A DNA stretch of 64,000 nt, from assembly GCA_959347315.1 (NCBI GenBank), contig OY365811.1, forward strand, positions 36,973,206-37,037,205, read 5' to 3'. A program made the position numbers and the translations under genes. Numbering within the stretch: position 1 is the stretch's first letter; each line of letters begins with the position of its first letter. Shown here in pieces: positions 45,900 to 58,017 of the stretch. Below the pieces are notes generated by a model. It worked only from the letters and a program-made list of their open reading frames with translations. It was not told the DNA's origin and searched no databases. The stretch comes from Bimastos eiseni. Taxonomy: Eukaryota; Annelida; Clitellata; Crassiclitellata; Lumbricidae.

Positions 45900-47170
45900 G
45901 TGTGATCAAAATTGGTTCTGCTGTTCGGGACCTAACTGTCGAGGGCTTCAGTTTTTACTGTGGCTATATTTAGTTGCACAGTTACGTAACTGCAATTGAT
46001 AAATCCGCCTAACCCGTCTCCTGCTCCACGTGATCATCGTTGTCGTCGTCGTCATCATCATCTTCGTGCGTTTGCTTAGTAGAGGTCGCTTTTGGCGATG
46101 ACTCCGGATTGGAGGTTTTATGTTGTAATAAATTTGTTTTTGGTTAGTTTTTTCGTAGTGATGATTGTTGCTGAAGGGTTCAGGTGACTGGCTGGCAGAT
46201 TGATTGGTTGAGTAATTTAAGGTGTGGCTGGTTGAATGTTTGCTTGATTGATTTATTGATCGATAGATTGAAGGAATAAATGGGGGCATTTTGTGATTAG
46301 TCAGGGAACGATGTATTGACACTATGATTCGACAGTTAGAAAAGAGAGAGAATTCCAGTTGTATATATTTGATAAGGAGCTGAGGGACTACAACAGATCC
46401 CCGTACAATAACCGATTTAAGGATAATATTCGTTATTTAAAAAGAAAACAAAATCTGACAACAAACGCCGAAGTGCTAACATGACTGACAGTGAACAATA
46501 CAAGTAGCTAGAATTGAATAAAAAAAACTAATACATATTCTTATATAATGATCTGGGGATAAATTGAAAGTCGTCTGTGGGTGGGAGTACATGGTTGTGT
46601 GTTCTAGATCTTAATTGGTGAATGGAGTCCATGGAGCGGAGTAGAGGTAGGCATTGGCGAAGAACGTGCTTGGGCTGTGTAAAATGGAGAAAAGGAGTTT
46701 AGTTTGGCATCTGCTATGATAGCTGGTTCAGTGAATCCATTTAGTTCTGGAATAACCCTAGGTAATCATGGGGGTTCGATCAGTTTATAAATTTCAGTTT
46801 TCTTTTTGACTTAGATTAGACGATGAAAACATAATAAATTGAAACCATAATAACAGTTTATCTTCTGTGTGAGTCTGCGGGACATTGTAAAAGAATTGAT
46901 ACAATGAAGTTCTCTCTGTTACACGGGCCATAGAGCTACAGCGTCGTTGGCAGTTTGTTGATAGTGAACGAGGGTGGATGGGGTTCTCAATCGATAGGGT
47001 GAACTTTTCATATGGCGGCGTTGACCCGAGGTTCTGTTTTGTCGACCCCTTGCTGGTTCCTTGGGGCGGCCGAGACGCGAAGGCGCGAATTGAAAAGAGC
47101 AGAACAAACATTCGACCCATTCTAAGACGTTTATCGGTCGATGGAAGCCAAACGACGGATACAATGACCT
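45900..47170. other. No gene seen
   Basis: No recognisable coding sequence. Small frames at 45948-46322 and 46794-47164 lack family features. A (TCG/TCA)n-like patch lies near 46045. Confidence 0.4.
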
Positions 47171-47184
47171 CTAATCAATTCTTT

Positions 47185-47293
47185 CTTTGCCTCTGTCTAT
47201 GTCTCTGTCTCTGTCTTTGTCTGTCTTTGTCTGTCTGTCTGTCTGTCTCTGTCTCTGTCTCTGTCTCTGTCTGTCTCTGTCTCTGTCTCTGTC

Positions 47294-47352
<59 letters not shown>
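47185..47352. repeat. (CTGTCT)n/(TCTG)n microsatellite
   Basis: Long pyrimidine-rich simple repeat passing from CTGTCT to TCTG to (TC)n. The complementary array (GACAGA)n is at 60413-60560. Confidence 0.95.
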
Positions 47353-47761
47353 TACTCGTTCTCTTGCCTGTGCCTGTCACTCTGTCTGTCTCTATTTGTC
47401 TGGTGGTCTGTCTGAATGTCTCTGCATGTATATCTGTGTTTTGTGGCTTTGTCTGTTCTCTATGTGTCTTTGCGTAAATGTGTCCCTGTTTCTCAGTCTG
47501 TGTATTTTGGTGCAAATGTCTATGTACCCTGGTATGTCTCTGTCTCTATGTCTTTCTAGAGATATCTTGCTCATTTGGCCCTTTCCGTGCGGCTACAACA
47601 TGTCTGTGTGCCTGCGTGTATATAGGTATTTGTATAGCGCCTTTTGAGGTCCTGTGTCTGTATGTCTCTTTTCTTCTGCAAGTGACAAATTATTAATGTC
47701 AACGTCGACAGGCGACAAACAGCGAAGAACTTCGCTTCATTAACCCTTCGACACTCAAGAG

Positions 47762-48310
47762 AGGAATCAGATGGACAGGAGAGGAGGAGGAGGAGCAGGA
47801 AGAGGAGGAGCAGGAGGAGAAGCAGAAGGAAGAGGAGCGGAGGAGGAAGATGAAGAGAAGATGGATGGAGAGCCGGAGAGGAAGTGGACGAGCAAAGGGA
47901 CGAATACGATGAGGAGAATATGGAGAAAGATGATAGGAGAAAGGAGAGGATTGGATGAGCAGGAGGAGGAGGAAGACGAGAAGGAGGTGGAGAAAGAGGA
48001 TGTGAGGAAGGAGGTCTCGAGGAAGGAGTGAACAATAGGAAGAGAAAGATGATGAGGAAGAAGAGGAGGAAGTGGAGGATTAGGAGGAGTAGGAAGATCA
48101 GAAGGTGGTAAAAGTTAAGCAGAAAGGGAGGAAAGGTTGGGTGAAGAGGAGGGGTAAGCGGAAGTGGAGAAGGCAAATGAGGAATGGCCGGAAGATGAGG
48201 AAGGAGAAAAGAAGGAGGAAAAGGAGGAAGTGATGCCGAAGAAGGTGATATGGAGGAGGGAGAGTAGGAGGAATGGGAGGAAGAGGATGTCGAAGAGAGA
48301 AAGGACTATG
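47762..48310. repeat. ~550-bp purine tract (GGA-rich)
   Basis: The plus strand is almost exclusively A and G (GGAGGA, GAAGAGGA, AGAAGGAGG). The long minus-strand frame of Pro/Ser/Leu is a by-product. The tail 48395-48450 has an L2-type GGCGCTATGTAAATGG, a retroelement tail. Confidence 0.9.
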
Positions 48311-48716
48311 AGTTGAAGATGCAGCAGAATCTCAACTGCCAAATATACCATCTGAACTCTACGCCCGTGCGAGTATCCACTGGCGGGGGACACACCCGCA
48401 AAATGTATCGCTTTTGAGAGGCCCTAAAAGGCGCTATGTAAATGGCTTTTACATCACGATCAAACAACAAATAGCTACACAGGGCTTGCTGAATGTCTCA
48501 ATGCTATGAATTCAGGTTAGAACAGGAGCTCGACCTTTAAACAAACCATTTTAAATTTCTTCAATAGTTTATTTATTAATTTCAGTTATTATGTATTTAT
48601 ATGCATTCACTCACGCAACACATCACAAACTTATAAACACATAAACACATAAACACACACAAATAAACAAATAACCCACACAAACAAAACAAAGGCTCAC
48701 TACTTTGACATTTCAA

Positions 48717-48795
48717 TGAATGAATGGATGGATGGATGAATGAATGAATGAATGAATGAATGAATGAATGAATGAATGAATGAATGAATGAATCT
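48717..48795. repeat. (GAAT)n microsatellite
   Basis: GAAT tetranucleotide run with initial GGAT variants, about 100 bp downstream of the stop of the LRR receptor gene (minus strand), so probably in its 3' UTR. Confidence 0.9.
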
Positions 48796-48902
48796 TGACA
48801 TATAACGTATTTTTATACATCTGTGCATTTATCTAGTTAATTGTCTATTTATCCATTTTTAATGAAAAGAGTCTGAATTCATGATAATTTGTCTCCCTCT
48901 TC

Positions 48903-51290
48903 CTAGAAGTCCTCCCACTTGTAGACCCTGAGCGGTCCTTCGTGATTGATATCTCTCCCAGGCACCAACGACATCACGATCTCTCCTCCGCTTTCCATTG
49001 CCATGACGGCCACCGACCGCCCTCCTACCCTCCCACCGCAAGAGGTCGTCCTAAGGCTGTAGCCCTCCGTCCCCACCTTCACATCACTGACGCCACCAAG
49101 CGTCTGCGGTGGCAACGACGCCTGCGGGCACTGCACCCTCTTTGTGTTGTTCCTACGACACAGGTAAACTATCCCAGCTACCATGACGACCGCTGCAAGG
49201 ACAGTTGCCAGTATAGTTACCGTGACGACGATTGTCGCGTTTCCGGTCCCGGATGGCTTCGGAAGAGCGTTGTCCCGTTCCAGGTGGAACGTCTGACCGT
49301 CAGAGGTCACGGAACTGTTCCCTGAAAGGACTGGATCATCCCGCCCTTTCCTGTCTGAATCCCATCTTTGTTCTTCGTTACCTCCTTTTGCTCCGTCTTC
49401 TGTGTAATAAGAATCGTCCGCACCCATGATCTCATCCCAGGTCAGAAGTTTCATGTTCCACTGTTTATCCTGACCGTCGAGGTTTACCCCTAAAGCGGAC
49501 GCCGTTACCCACCCTGGTTTAGAGATGGGGGTATTTAGTTGCTGGGTCTCAGAATCAACGTAGCGGCGATGTTCGCCGTCTTTGGAAAGCAACGCGGTCG
49601 ACACTCGAAGTGAGACGGGTGTCAGGTAATCGGGTGACACCTGTTCCAGAGTTGGAGGGTCTTCTACTTCCTCGAAGTCTGAGCTGGAAAGGGAAGTGAT
49701 GGCGCGGTGCTGGAGCGATGCAGGAGTGGCGCATCTGTTCCTCTGACGATCCTCGACGTGCAGCGGTGTGGACAAGAGCCACTCCTTGAACCACTTAAGT
49801 CGAGCGTCACAGCGCCACGATTGACTAGAAATCCGCAGCACAGCAAGGTTTGGGAAGCGTTCGACGAAGTCCGGGTCTAAGGTCACCAAGTCCGAGTTGT
49901 CCAGGTTCATATCCTGGAGTCTGGACACCTGGTCGGACTTGTAGGAGACGAAGGTCCGGGTCAGACCTGGACTGCTGTCAAGGTCCAGCTTTCGAAGGTT
50001 CGTCAGATCTAGGAATGAATTATCCTCCAGCATCGGGTCGAGCGTCGGCACATAGGCCATGGAGAGTGTGTGCAGCTCGCGCAAACCGTGGAAACATCCG
50101 GATTCCAGTTTGTCCAAGGCATTCCTGGAAAGCTGCAGCAGCTGGAGACGGGGATTTCCGAGGAAGAGGTTCCTTCGGAGGTACGTGATGTGGTTCCCGC
50201 TCAGATCTAGATGGCGAAGGAGGGACAAGCGTAGAAAGGCTCCAGATGGAAGACTGGAAATGTTGTTTCCCATCAGTGACAGCGTGTTCAGCTGGGAAGC
50301 GAATGGAAAATCGTCCTGGGAGAGTTGCTGGACGTCGTTTAGATCGAGGAAGAGCCTCTGAACGCTCGGCGGAATTGGACGCGGCACCGTGCGCATCCGG
50401 TTCCCGTTCATCCACAGCTGTTGTAGATGCGGCATCGAGGTCAAGGATCCGGGTTCGACGTCCTCCAGACCATTTTCGTCCAGAACCAGGATCGTCACGT
50501 TCGTACAGTGCTCGAGGGAGTGGCGGTAGAGAGCGGACAGTTTGTTGCGCCGCAGCTGCAGGTACCTCACGGACCCTGGGAGACCTTTTGGCACGTTGAT
50601 CAGACCGCACTCGGAGAGGTCGACGTATGAGAGAAACTCAGAGTTGAAGTGGATTTGAGTGAGGTGTCCGATGGGGTTACCCTTGAGCACGAAGTACATG
50701 AGTCGCTGCTGGCTGAGCAGAGCTCGGCTGTCGATGTGGCTGATGAGGTTTTCGTCCAGTCGTAGGTAGCGAAGACTCGAGAGACCGCTGAGCATCGATT
50801 GGGCCACGACCGACAGACGGTTCTGCCGCAGGTCCAACCGGGACAGTTCGACAAGTCCGGCGAACGCTCCGTCGACATCGGTGAGTTGGTTGGAGGAGAG
50901 ATCGAGGTGCAGGAGCCCGGATAAGTGTCGGAATGTTATTCGATCGACCGTCGTCAAGTTGTTCCCGCTGAGGTCAAGGACGTGGAGAGACCCGACGCCC
51001 TGGAAAGCGCCTTCGTCGATGTTCTCCATTCCGTTCTCCTTCAGCTTAAGATCGACCAGATGCGGCAGGAAGCCTAGGGAATCGGCGCCAAGGATCCGAA
51101 AGCGGTTGCGCGTCAGGTCGAGGGAAGACACGGAGATCGGGAGGTCAGCCGGAAGAAGTCCAGCCAGACCGGATCCCTCGCAGGAGACCTTGAGAGAGGT
51201 GGAGTTGAGGCAGATGCACATTCGAGGACACGCGGCGGATGAATCGGGTCCGAGAAGAACCCAGACAATGGCGACCAGACAGACGACCAT
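48903..51290 (-). CDS. LRR single-pass membrane receptor (intronless)
   Basis: A single open frame of 795 codons from an ATG at 51290. Residues 1-19 form a signal peptide (MVVCLVAIVWVLLGPDSSA). A cysteine-rich LRRNT cap follows (CPRMCIC…C). About 18 leucine-rich repeats come next (LDLSGNNLTTV, LDLSSNQLTDV, LRLDENLISHI, LDLSGNHITYL and others) and an LRRCT cap beginning WRCDARLKWFKEWL. Then come a Ser/Thr/Asp-rich juxtamembrane stalk of about 150 residues, one transmembrane helix (about 688-711, ATIVVTVTILATVLAAVVMV) and an 84-residue cytoplasmic tail ending LRVYKWEDF. There is no TIR, kinase or immunoglobulin domain, so it is not a Toll receptor or LRIG. It may act in adhesion or ligand recognition; orthology is not recognised. 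The gene is markedly GC-richer than its surroundings. An upstream 5' non-coding exon is possible (GTAGGTCAGG precedes the ATG). Confidence 0.92.
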   Translation of the reverse strand: MVVCLVAIVWVLLGPDSSAACPRMCICLNSTSLKVSCEGSGLAGLLPADLPISVSSLDLTRNRFRILGADSLGFLPHLVDLKLKENGMENIDEGAFQGVGSLHVLDLSGNNLTTVDRITFRHLSGLLHLDLSSNQLTDVDGAFAGLVELSRLDLRQNRLSVVAQSMLSGLSSLRYLRLDENLISHIDSRALLSQQRLMYFVLKGNPIGHLTQIHFNSEFLSYVDLSECGLINVPKGLPGSVRYLQLRRNKLSALYRHSLEHCTNVTILVLDENGLEDVEPGSLTSMPHLQQLWMNGNRMRTVPRPIPPSVQRLFLDLNDVQQLSQDDFPFASQLNTLSLMGNNISSLPSGAFLRLSLLRHLDLSGNHITYLRRNLFLGNPRLQLLQLSRNALDKLESGCFHGLRELHTLSMAYVPTLDPMLEDNSFLDLTNLRKLDLDSSPGLTRTFVSYKSDQVSRLQDMNLDNSDLVTLDPDFVERFPNLAVLRISSQSWRCDARLKWFKEWLLSTPLHVEDRQRNRCATPASLQHRAITSLSSSDFEEVEDPPTLEQVSPDYLTPVSLRVSTALLSKDGEHRRYVDSETQQLNTPISKPGWVTASALGVNLDGQDKQWNMKLLTWDEIMGADDSYYTEDGAKGGNEEQRWDSDRKGRDDPVLSGNSSVTSDGQTFHLERDNALPKPSGTGNATIVVTVTILATVLAAVVMVAGIVYLCRRNNTKRVQCPQASLPPQTLGGVSDVKVGTEGYSLRTTSCGGRVGGRSVAVMAMESGGEIVMSLVPGRDINHEGPLRVYKWEDF

Positions 51291-51299
51291 CCTGACCTA

Positions 51300-52394
51300 C
51301 GCGTCTCACCGACGCTGGCGCTCCAAATTGTGCCTTCCTAGACGGGTGGAGGACGTCTTCAAGCAGCTAACAGACGACGACATTTCCTGCAGAAAAATAA
51401 ATAAAACGCTTTGTATATTGGAAGAGTTGTGAACCATTATCGTCACTAGTTTTCCTTTTACTAAGTTTAGTTTGGCCTCGAAGACACTACGCCATCTGCT
51501 GTCAGTTGATTGGATCCGCCCAACTGATGACTCTTTGAAGTTCATTTGGCTAGCCGATAAAATGTGAGCTCTTATTGACAGCAAATATCATATACTCTGG
51601 TGCATCTTTTTTGTTTTGCACTTTGAGCGACGCTGTAGAAATGGTCAATTACAACTGTTCATATACAATTATAAATTGATTGGACCCAGCAGTTTTACCA
51701 TCAGGCCTGCCAAGAGGTACAGAGGGTCAGAAGCACAGCTATAAGAGCCCGGGAATTCTGGATCCCGTAGATTTCCGTAATTAGCATAAAATAAACGAAT
51801 TTGTTGACCCAAATCCAGAAAGGTTGCTTTCATAAAAATTGTTTTGTGGCTCCTGATTGCTTTACTCAAAGGACGGAATAATTTCTATCTGTTAACGACC
51901 TATTTTGTCATCTTAAAGGCACTTTTTGACGTTGATAGGAAAGTTAGTTAGTTTTCTCCGGCGCATAACTCTGGTGTGTCAGTTTATTTGTTGCAAGTCA
52001 GTGCTGGCTACAGTCCACCTTCAGCTGGTACTTCAGATGGTCCATCAGCTGGTACTTCAGCCGGTCCTTCAGATCTCAACGTCAGAACGGCCAAACTCAC
52101 ATCTTCCAACTTACAGACCAAGTCAACAAGTCGTCTAGTTATGCGGCTATACTAAAAACAACGTCCTGGCATATTTTGAACTCGTAAACTTCTTTACTGT
52201 GTGCTAGGACACATTACATCCTATGTGACACGCGTTCGAGTTTAAGTATCATTATATTACCAATAGTTTTCTCAATCTTTACTACATGGCGAGTGTTTTG
52301 AGTCGTTCAGAAGACTACACAACTACTTACACCGTCTGTGCTAGAACCACTGCCAGTTAACCTACACGGCTCGATTGCTTATCTCTCCACATCC
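51300..52394. other. 5' flank of the LRR gene; no gene seen
   Basis: Should contain the promoter of the minus-strand LRR gene. No core promoter element could be assigned. 52010-52070 has a short CAGCTGGTACTTCAG duplication. Confidence 0.4.
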
Positions 52395-52399
52395 TCTTA

Positions 52400-52740
52400 A
52401 AAGCTGCAATGGTGACTACTGCGAACGTGCTGTCAACGAAACCATTCCAGAAGTCCATAACTTCTGTACTGAGGAATATCTACCATAATGTTCCTTTCGG
52501 CTTCTTTAAAAATTCATACCTGTGTCCCCGAGTCGTACTATTTTGTGCTAATTCAACGAACCTATGCCGCCGTACTGCCTTCTTTCCAGTAATAATCTTG
52601 TTGGCTTCAATTAGATCTCCTCTGCTCCTCCTTTTTTCCAATGTTGTTAATCACACCTTACAATCTTCTTCCATGGCTCAAATCCTTGTAGCGTTCTCAT
52701 TCAAATTCTCCGCTATCCGCTGGCTTTCTTAGATGTTTTT
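52400..52740 (-). mobile_element. CR1/RTE-type LINE relic
   Basis: The minus strand reads SRGDLIEANKIITGKK and then TTRGHRYEFLKKPKGTLW. Further down, in a shifted frame, it has VMDFWNGFV and TIAAFKR. These correspond to the R(R)RGD(L/M)IE.YKI.TG … RGH … F.…RV.D.WN.LP … S...FK blocks at the C-terminus of non-LTR reverse transcriptases. Stops and frameshifts show it is dead. Confidence 0.7.
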
Positions 52741-53924
52741 CCATTACTAAAAGCGGATCGTATGAGACCCGATTGTATCGTGAATGACGCTCTAATAACG
52801 GCATCTACCGAGCGTGCAGCGCACGCATCTGAGGTTCCATCTGTATAGGCGGTTCTGCTCTCTTCTTTCTTTAATGATGCCATTCTAGGGTTTAATTGGT
52901 TTCCCTCTTCACAAGTCTGAACAGCATTACGATGCCACCGCTTCACGCGTCGGTTTTTCTCTAATCCCCAGAGGGCGTTCGACGGTGGTGCGCTCGAAAC
53001 TGTTAACTGTCCAATCTGGTCCAATGGATATTCGGTCAGTTGTGGCAGTTAACAGCTTCTGAACTTTAAGTGTGGCTCGTCGACGTAGCCTGACTAACAT
53101 ATGTTGAATTCTCACTGTGGTCTTTGCATGTAAGTTCAGGGCTCAATTCGACGAAAAATTGGTTTAGGGACGTCTTATGACAGCAACGGTCTTTGACGTC
53201 TTCCCATGTTGTTGTTGAATCTGATGAAACGAGCAGGATCAGTTGAACTGTTGTCGATCCTAGTTTACAATGTTCCTGTTCACTTTTGAATATGCTTTTG
53301 TTGTTCATTCTACCACTTTGGAGTAATAGATGTATGTTCATAGGCTTATTCGCACATCTCACGACACGTCATCTGGCCCAATGCGTTTCCCTCACCTTCG
53401 ATATGATTTCAATTCATTTAATCTTATCACACACAAATCTCAAGCAACTATAGACCTATCAAGTATTTTTTTGATTGATTTGAGAAATAGCTACAGGTAA
53501 GTTAAGTTGTTATCGCGCGAAGCTTGCCTTCTATTTTATCGTCATCCGACTACTCTTACAACACGAACTCCGCCACAACGCTCACTCTGGCAGTGCCAGT
53601 CTCAAGCCTGGACAAGGGAGGAGGGTGACTCTACTCATTTTTGCTTTGGTTCATACCGTCAAGCAGCAACTATCTACTTCCATAGCGTCGATATGCGCCC
53701 GGTTAATTAAGGGAGCGCAGTATAAGAAATTGTTATGCTGTGGAGAATCCGATGAGTCCGATAAACCAAAGTAAAGACAACGGTTGTTATTTCCATCCGC
53801 CTTCAGTCGGAGGAGGATACATTAGTGTCTAGAATTAGTAGTCATCGTTTTAAGAGCGCAGTCGGTGACGAGTGTCCGGAATGCTGAGCGATCCGTGAAT
53901 CCTGTTCTGACTGTCATTGAATCG
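52741..53924. other. No gene seen; retroelement-like scrap
   Basis: No recognisable gene. 53585-53630 (CAGTGCCAGTCTCAAGCCTG … GGAGGAGGGTGAC) is clearly similar to 55638-55676, so a dispersed repeat is present at both places. Confidence 0.4.
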
Positions 53925-54045
53925 AATGGGAAGGAAAGAGGAATGAGGAGGAGGAAAGAGGAATGAGGAAAGAGGAATGAGGAGGAGGAAAGAGGAAGAG
54001 GAAAGAGGAATGAGGAGGAGGAAAGAGGAGGAGGAAAGAGGAAGG
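53925..54045. repeat. Purine tandem repeat (AGGAAAGAGGAATGAGG)
   Basis: About 120 bp of tandem AGGAGGAAAGAGGAATG units on the plus strand. Confidence 0.9.
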
Positions 54046-54589
54046 CGTCAATAATATAAAGAAAGAAAACAAGACTTTTATAGCGACCCTTTCGTTCGCT
54101 GAGTGTACGATCCCCTGCATCGTAACAACTTAATTATCTAATTCACTCAACTCCTTGTCATCCCTGCGAACAATCAACGAATACAAGTAACCTACTTCTA
54201 CATAAGCATTATACATATGTATTTATATACATAAGTATTATATACATATATGTCATTTATGTACAATGTATGTACGTACGTATATGGAGTATATATATAT
54301 ATATATATATATATACGTATAAGGTATTTGTGGATGATAGGCCTACTATGGTAAGCTAACTATTTGCATGTATGTATGATTGAGCAGGTGATCGCCGAGC
54401 ACTTTAATTCGATCATCTGCTTTGGAGGTTAACTTCTGGTTCCATTGCTAATACAACTATAGGCAGATACGTGAGTTCTCAGTTGTTGGCCTTTCCACAT
54501 GGAATGGAATGGGATTCCGTTAGAGATGCGCCTACTGCAGCCTAAAGACAATGAAAATGCGTAGAAATTCTTGAAATGAATAAATTTAT

Positions 54590-54920
54590 GTGTGCATGTA
54601 TGTATGTATGTACGTACGTACGTATGTATGTATGTATGTATGTATGTATGTATGTATGTGTGTATGTATGTATATACGTATGTATGTATGTATGTATGTA
54701 TGTATGTATGTATGTATGTTTGTATGCATGTATGTATGTATGTATGTATGTATGTATGTATGTATGTATGTATGTATGTATGTATATATGAATGTATGTA
54801 TGTATGTATGTATGTATGTACGTGTGCATGTATGTGTGCATATATGTATGTATGCATGTATGTGTATGTATGTATGTTTGGATGTATGTATGTGTGTGTT
54901 TATGTATGTATGTATGCATG

Positions 54921-54952
<32 letters not shown>

Positions 54953-55230
54953 TGTTTGGATGTATGTATGTGTGTGTTTATGTATGTATGTATGTATGTA
55001 TGTATGTATGTATGTATGTATGTATGTATGTATGTATATATGAATGTATGTATGTATGTATGTATGTATGTATTTATGCATGTATGTATGTATGTATATA
55101 TGTATGTGTGCATGTATGTGTGCATATATGTATGTATGCATGTATATGTATGTATGTATGTATGCGTGTGTGTGTACGTATGTATGTAGGTATGTTTTAT
55201 GTGTGCATATGTTCATGTATGTCTATATGA
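54590..55230. repeat. (TGTA)n array of ~640 bp
   Basis: Near-continuous TGTA/GTAT tetranucleotides with scattered variants. A variant-marked block (TATATGAATG, then GTGCATGTATGTGTGCATAT) appears near 54781-54850 and again near 55033-55130, showing internal duplication. Long frames on both strands (Met-Tyr-Val-Cys and Thr-Tyr-Ile-His repeats) are artefacts. Confidence 0.97.
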
Positions 55231-55279
55231 ACGTATGCACCCATGTGTATATGAACGTGCGCCTTAGCGTGATGTGACG

Positions 55280-56990
55280 TACATGTATCATATCGACTGC
55301 CTTACTTATTACCTGGTAATGCAACGTTGAATAATAAATATCTGGTCGACCGTGGAGATAATTGCATTGCACAAATTGGTCTGTTGGCGATCAAGTTGTG
55401 TTTCATGAAAGATGAAAATTTAATATCGGCCACTGAAAGCATATCTACACGATTACAATATTTCCAGAGATGATACAACAGTAATTCAGTCATTCAGACA
55501 TTCATTACTAAGTTACCTCACCCTTTTAGTTGCAATGAGAGATTTCAAAGTGGGACCCGCTTGGTCCCGACACCGTGTCCTTAAATGGCGTCGCCTCGAT
55601 TCCAACGGGCAGACCCCGTCATTGTTCGCTTTTTCGCAGCGCCAGTCCCAAGCCTCTAAAAAGTAGGAGGGCGACGCTCGTGATCTTTGTTATCGCACAG
55701 CGTCGTTAAACTGCAACCATACACTAACGGGCAGCGGACGTTCAAAAAGGACAGCGAAAGATTAAGGGTCTCAATCGGTTCAGTCGTCGAACTATGAGCA
55801 GGGTCGAGGTCATACGGCAATAAAAGAAATAAGTAGGGCCTACATTAACATTTGATTTCTCAGTTAATTGCCCATTGATGAGCATCGAATAACTTTACAC
55901 TACATTTGGTTATCTGAAGTTCATCCGTTCATCATTTGATTAACCATTTCCTACCAGTTGTCTTTATCATCTCGCTCGCAGAATCAGTGACTCACTGGGA
56001 GAACACACTTGCGCGGGCACACATACAAACACACACACAAACGCACACACGAGCACACACAAAGAAACACACGCAAATACTGTCCGCCTACAAGGGTTCG
56101 TAAACTGCTATCCTCCCTAGATCCCACGCAGACAGATAACCATAGTTGCCTTCATTTTTGAAGCGATAAAAATGTCAGTTCGTTAACTCGTGTTATACAA
56201 AGTTCGGAGTCGCTCGACGACGCCCCAAGAGCCTCGATGCAACAAACACCGCAGTCGACTATCAATGACCTGCAGAACGAATTCTATCGTTCGATGAAGC
56301 TGCAGGTCACACGCATCCCTTACTCGAAATCAGTCCACAGTCCCTGGAGAGTTTCCGCTAAACGTCCCGACCATTGGACCGACTCCAGAAAAGTGTATCC
56401 ACTGCTTAACGGTTATTTATCAGTGGCGCCAGTGTCCACAATGTCGTCTGCTTCTGCCTCAGTTCAGTTAGCCTCGTTTTGGTTCTTCCGAATTCAACTA
56501 TTTTACCCTGGCTATCTTTCAATTATTTCAAAATTTCAATTATTTTTCACGTTAAAGAATAAATGAACCTTACACTATTGCTACGCTCGCCCTCTTTAAA
56601 GCATTAGTCATCAATCTTTTATTATATTAAATATTGCATCAACAGCACTGTTATTTGAAGCACTATTATTAAATACACGACACATATAAATATATCTATA
56701 ACATGTTACCTAGAAAATAAAGAGACGATGTAGCGCCTGCAAAAATCACCAAACACATTGATAACACAGCCATTGATTGGCACCAATGAGTCTGTTTAAT
56801 TGTACTGCACACCTGTTATGTCTCATCTGTTTTGATTGTCTCCAGCAATTCCCTCCTATACACCTCGTTCTATCACTGCCTGCAGCGCATACTTCTTTGT
56901 ATGTAGGTAGATGGTAATAATGAGATTATTCAAATGAGTGAGTAGACTATAGTCGTATTTTAAAGCTGCCTCCTCTGACCCTCTGAAAAC
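55280..56990. other. No gene seen
   Basis: No recognisable gene. 55980-56060 is (AC)-rich simple sequence. 55638-55676 shares a dispersed repeat with 53585-53630. The 109-codon frame at 56237-56566 has no family features. Confidence 0.4.
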
Positions 56991-56994
56991 CGGA

Positions 56995-57125
56995 CTCCGA
57001 CCTTTCACGGACTACTCGTTTGACAACACAGTTAATCTGACGCAGAGCTCGTTAATAAGCTGGTGCGCTGCGCTAGGCTTTTGAGTGGCGCTTTAGAAGT
57101 TCGGAGTTTACGACTAGGATTACGA
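56995..57125 (+). mobile_element. LINE 3' UTR tail copy
   Basis: The sequence parallels 16830-16960 block by block (CCTCTGA … GACTACYCKTTKGACAAC … CTGACGCAGAGCTCGTTAAT … GTGGCGCTTTAGAAGTTCGG), so it is the 3' end of the same LINE family without its coding part. Confidence 0.7.
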
Positions 57126-58017
57126 CCATGAGCCGGACACAACTTCTCTTCATTAAAATCAACACCGCTGATGATACGAAGTCTTATTGCAAACTGATTT
57201 GTGCGTGAACTGACTTCATGCAGCATTTACACGCTGCCTCGTTCGGAAGCACTTTAACCATAGGCCTACAATATCACCATGACCACTAATTTTATGAATT
57301 TGAGCTAGTCAAATTTGGTCCCAATCACCATAGAAACGTCCGCAAAATAGCTAAATTGAATCAACAAATCCAAAATCACGCAGTGCGAACATGGGCAATT
57401 AGATGCAGAGTATTTTTGCTCTCTGGAGTGCAGAAGGGGACTAGGCCTATACGACAGAGTTGAGACTGAAAAATGCGCTGCAAAAATGACGATGAATTTT
57501 CGTTAATATTATTTTCTTCTTAGTCATAGTAAATGAAATTCTTACTTACAATTACGGTCTATAGTTATCGTTTGCGAAATAATTTTTTTTCGCTGGCGAA
57601 TATCATTGAACTTTACCCTTTTCCGTTATAACGAGATTCGCGTTGATTTAAAATCCCTGAGTGGAATCATATATAATTATATGGCTGTCATCATCCGAGT
57701 ATTCACGTGAAGCCCAGTAAGTACCTCTCCAACCACGCAAATATCAAATGGCGCATATCTCCAATACAAATCGCTTAGCTGCTGCTGCTGCTGCCTACCT
57801 TCTGCTGCTTGGCTACTCCTGGTCCTGCTTCAGCCGAATCGTTGTTGTGCCGCTGGTGATGCGGCCGTGTTGCTGATGTGAGGCTGCTGTCAGCATCTGC
57901 CACAGCTGGAGGCAACTGTCGTTCGGGGTGATGACGACGATGACCCCATCACAGAGGTCAACGGCATTACAGAGCCTTCGAGAGTTCTTGAAAGGTGCCA
58001 TATAAATGATGATCAGA
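57126..58017. other. No gene seen
   Basis: No recognisable gene. A short GCT trinucleotide run is at 57778-57797. Confidence 0.4.

Noticed and set aside
47571..48176. 201-codon Pro/Ser/Leu-rich frame
   Set aside because: Complement of a purine tract; composition is forced by the repeat.
50020..50610. 196-codon and other frames opposite or out of phase with the LRR gene
   Set aside because: Shadow frames of a GC-rich coding sequence; the LRR frame has clear domain structure.
53745..53775. Hammerhead-ribozyme-like words (CCGATGAGTCCGATAAACC)
   Set aside because: The core differs from CUGAUGA and no complementary stem II followed by GAAAC can be drawn.
54542..55230. Overlapping long frames of Tyr-Ile-His-Thr and Met-Tyr-Val-Cys repeats
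   Set aside because: Translations of a tetranucleotide microsatellite on both strands; no start context, splice sites or protein family.
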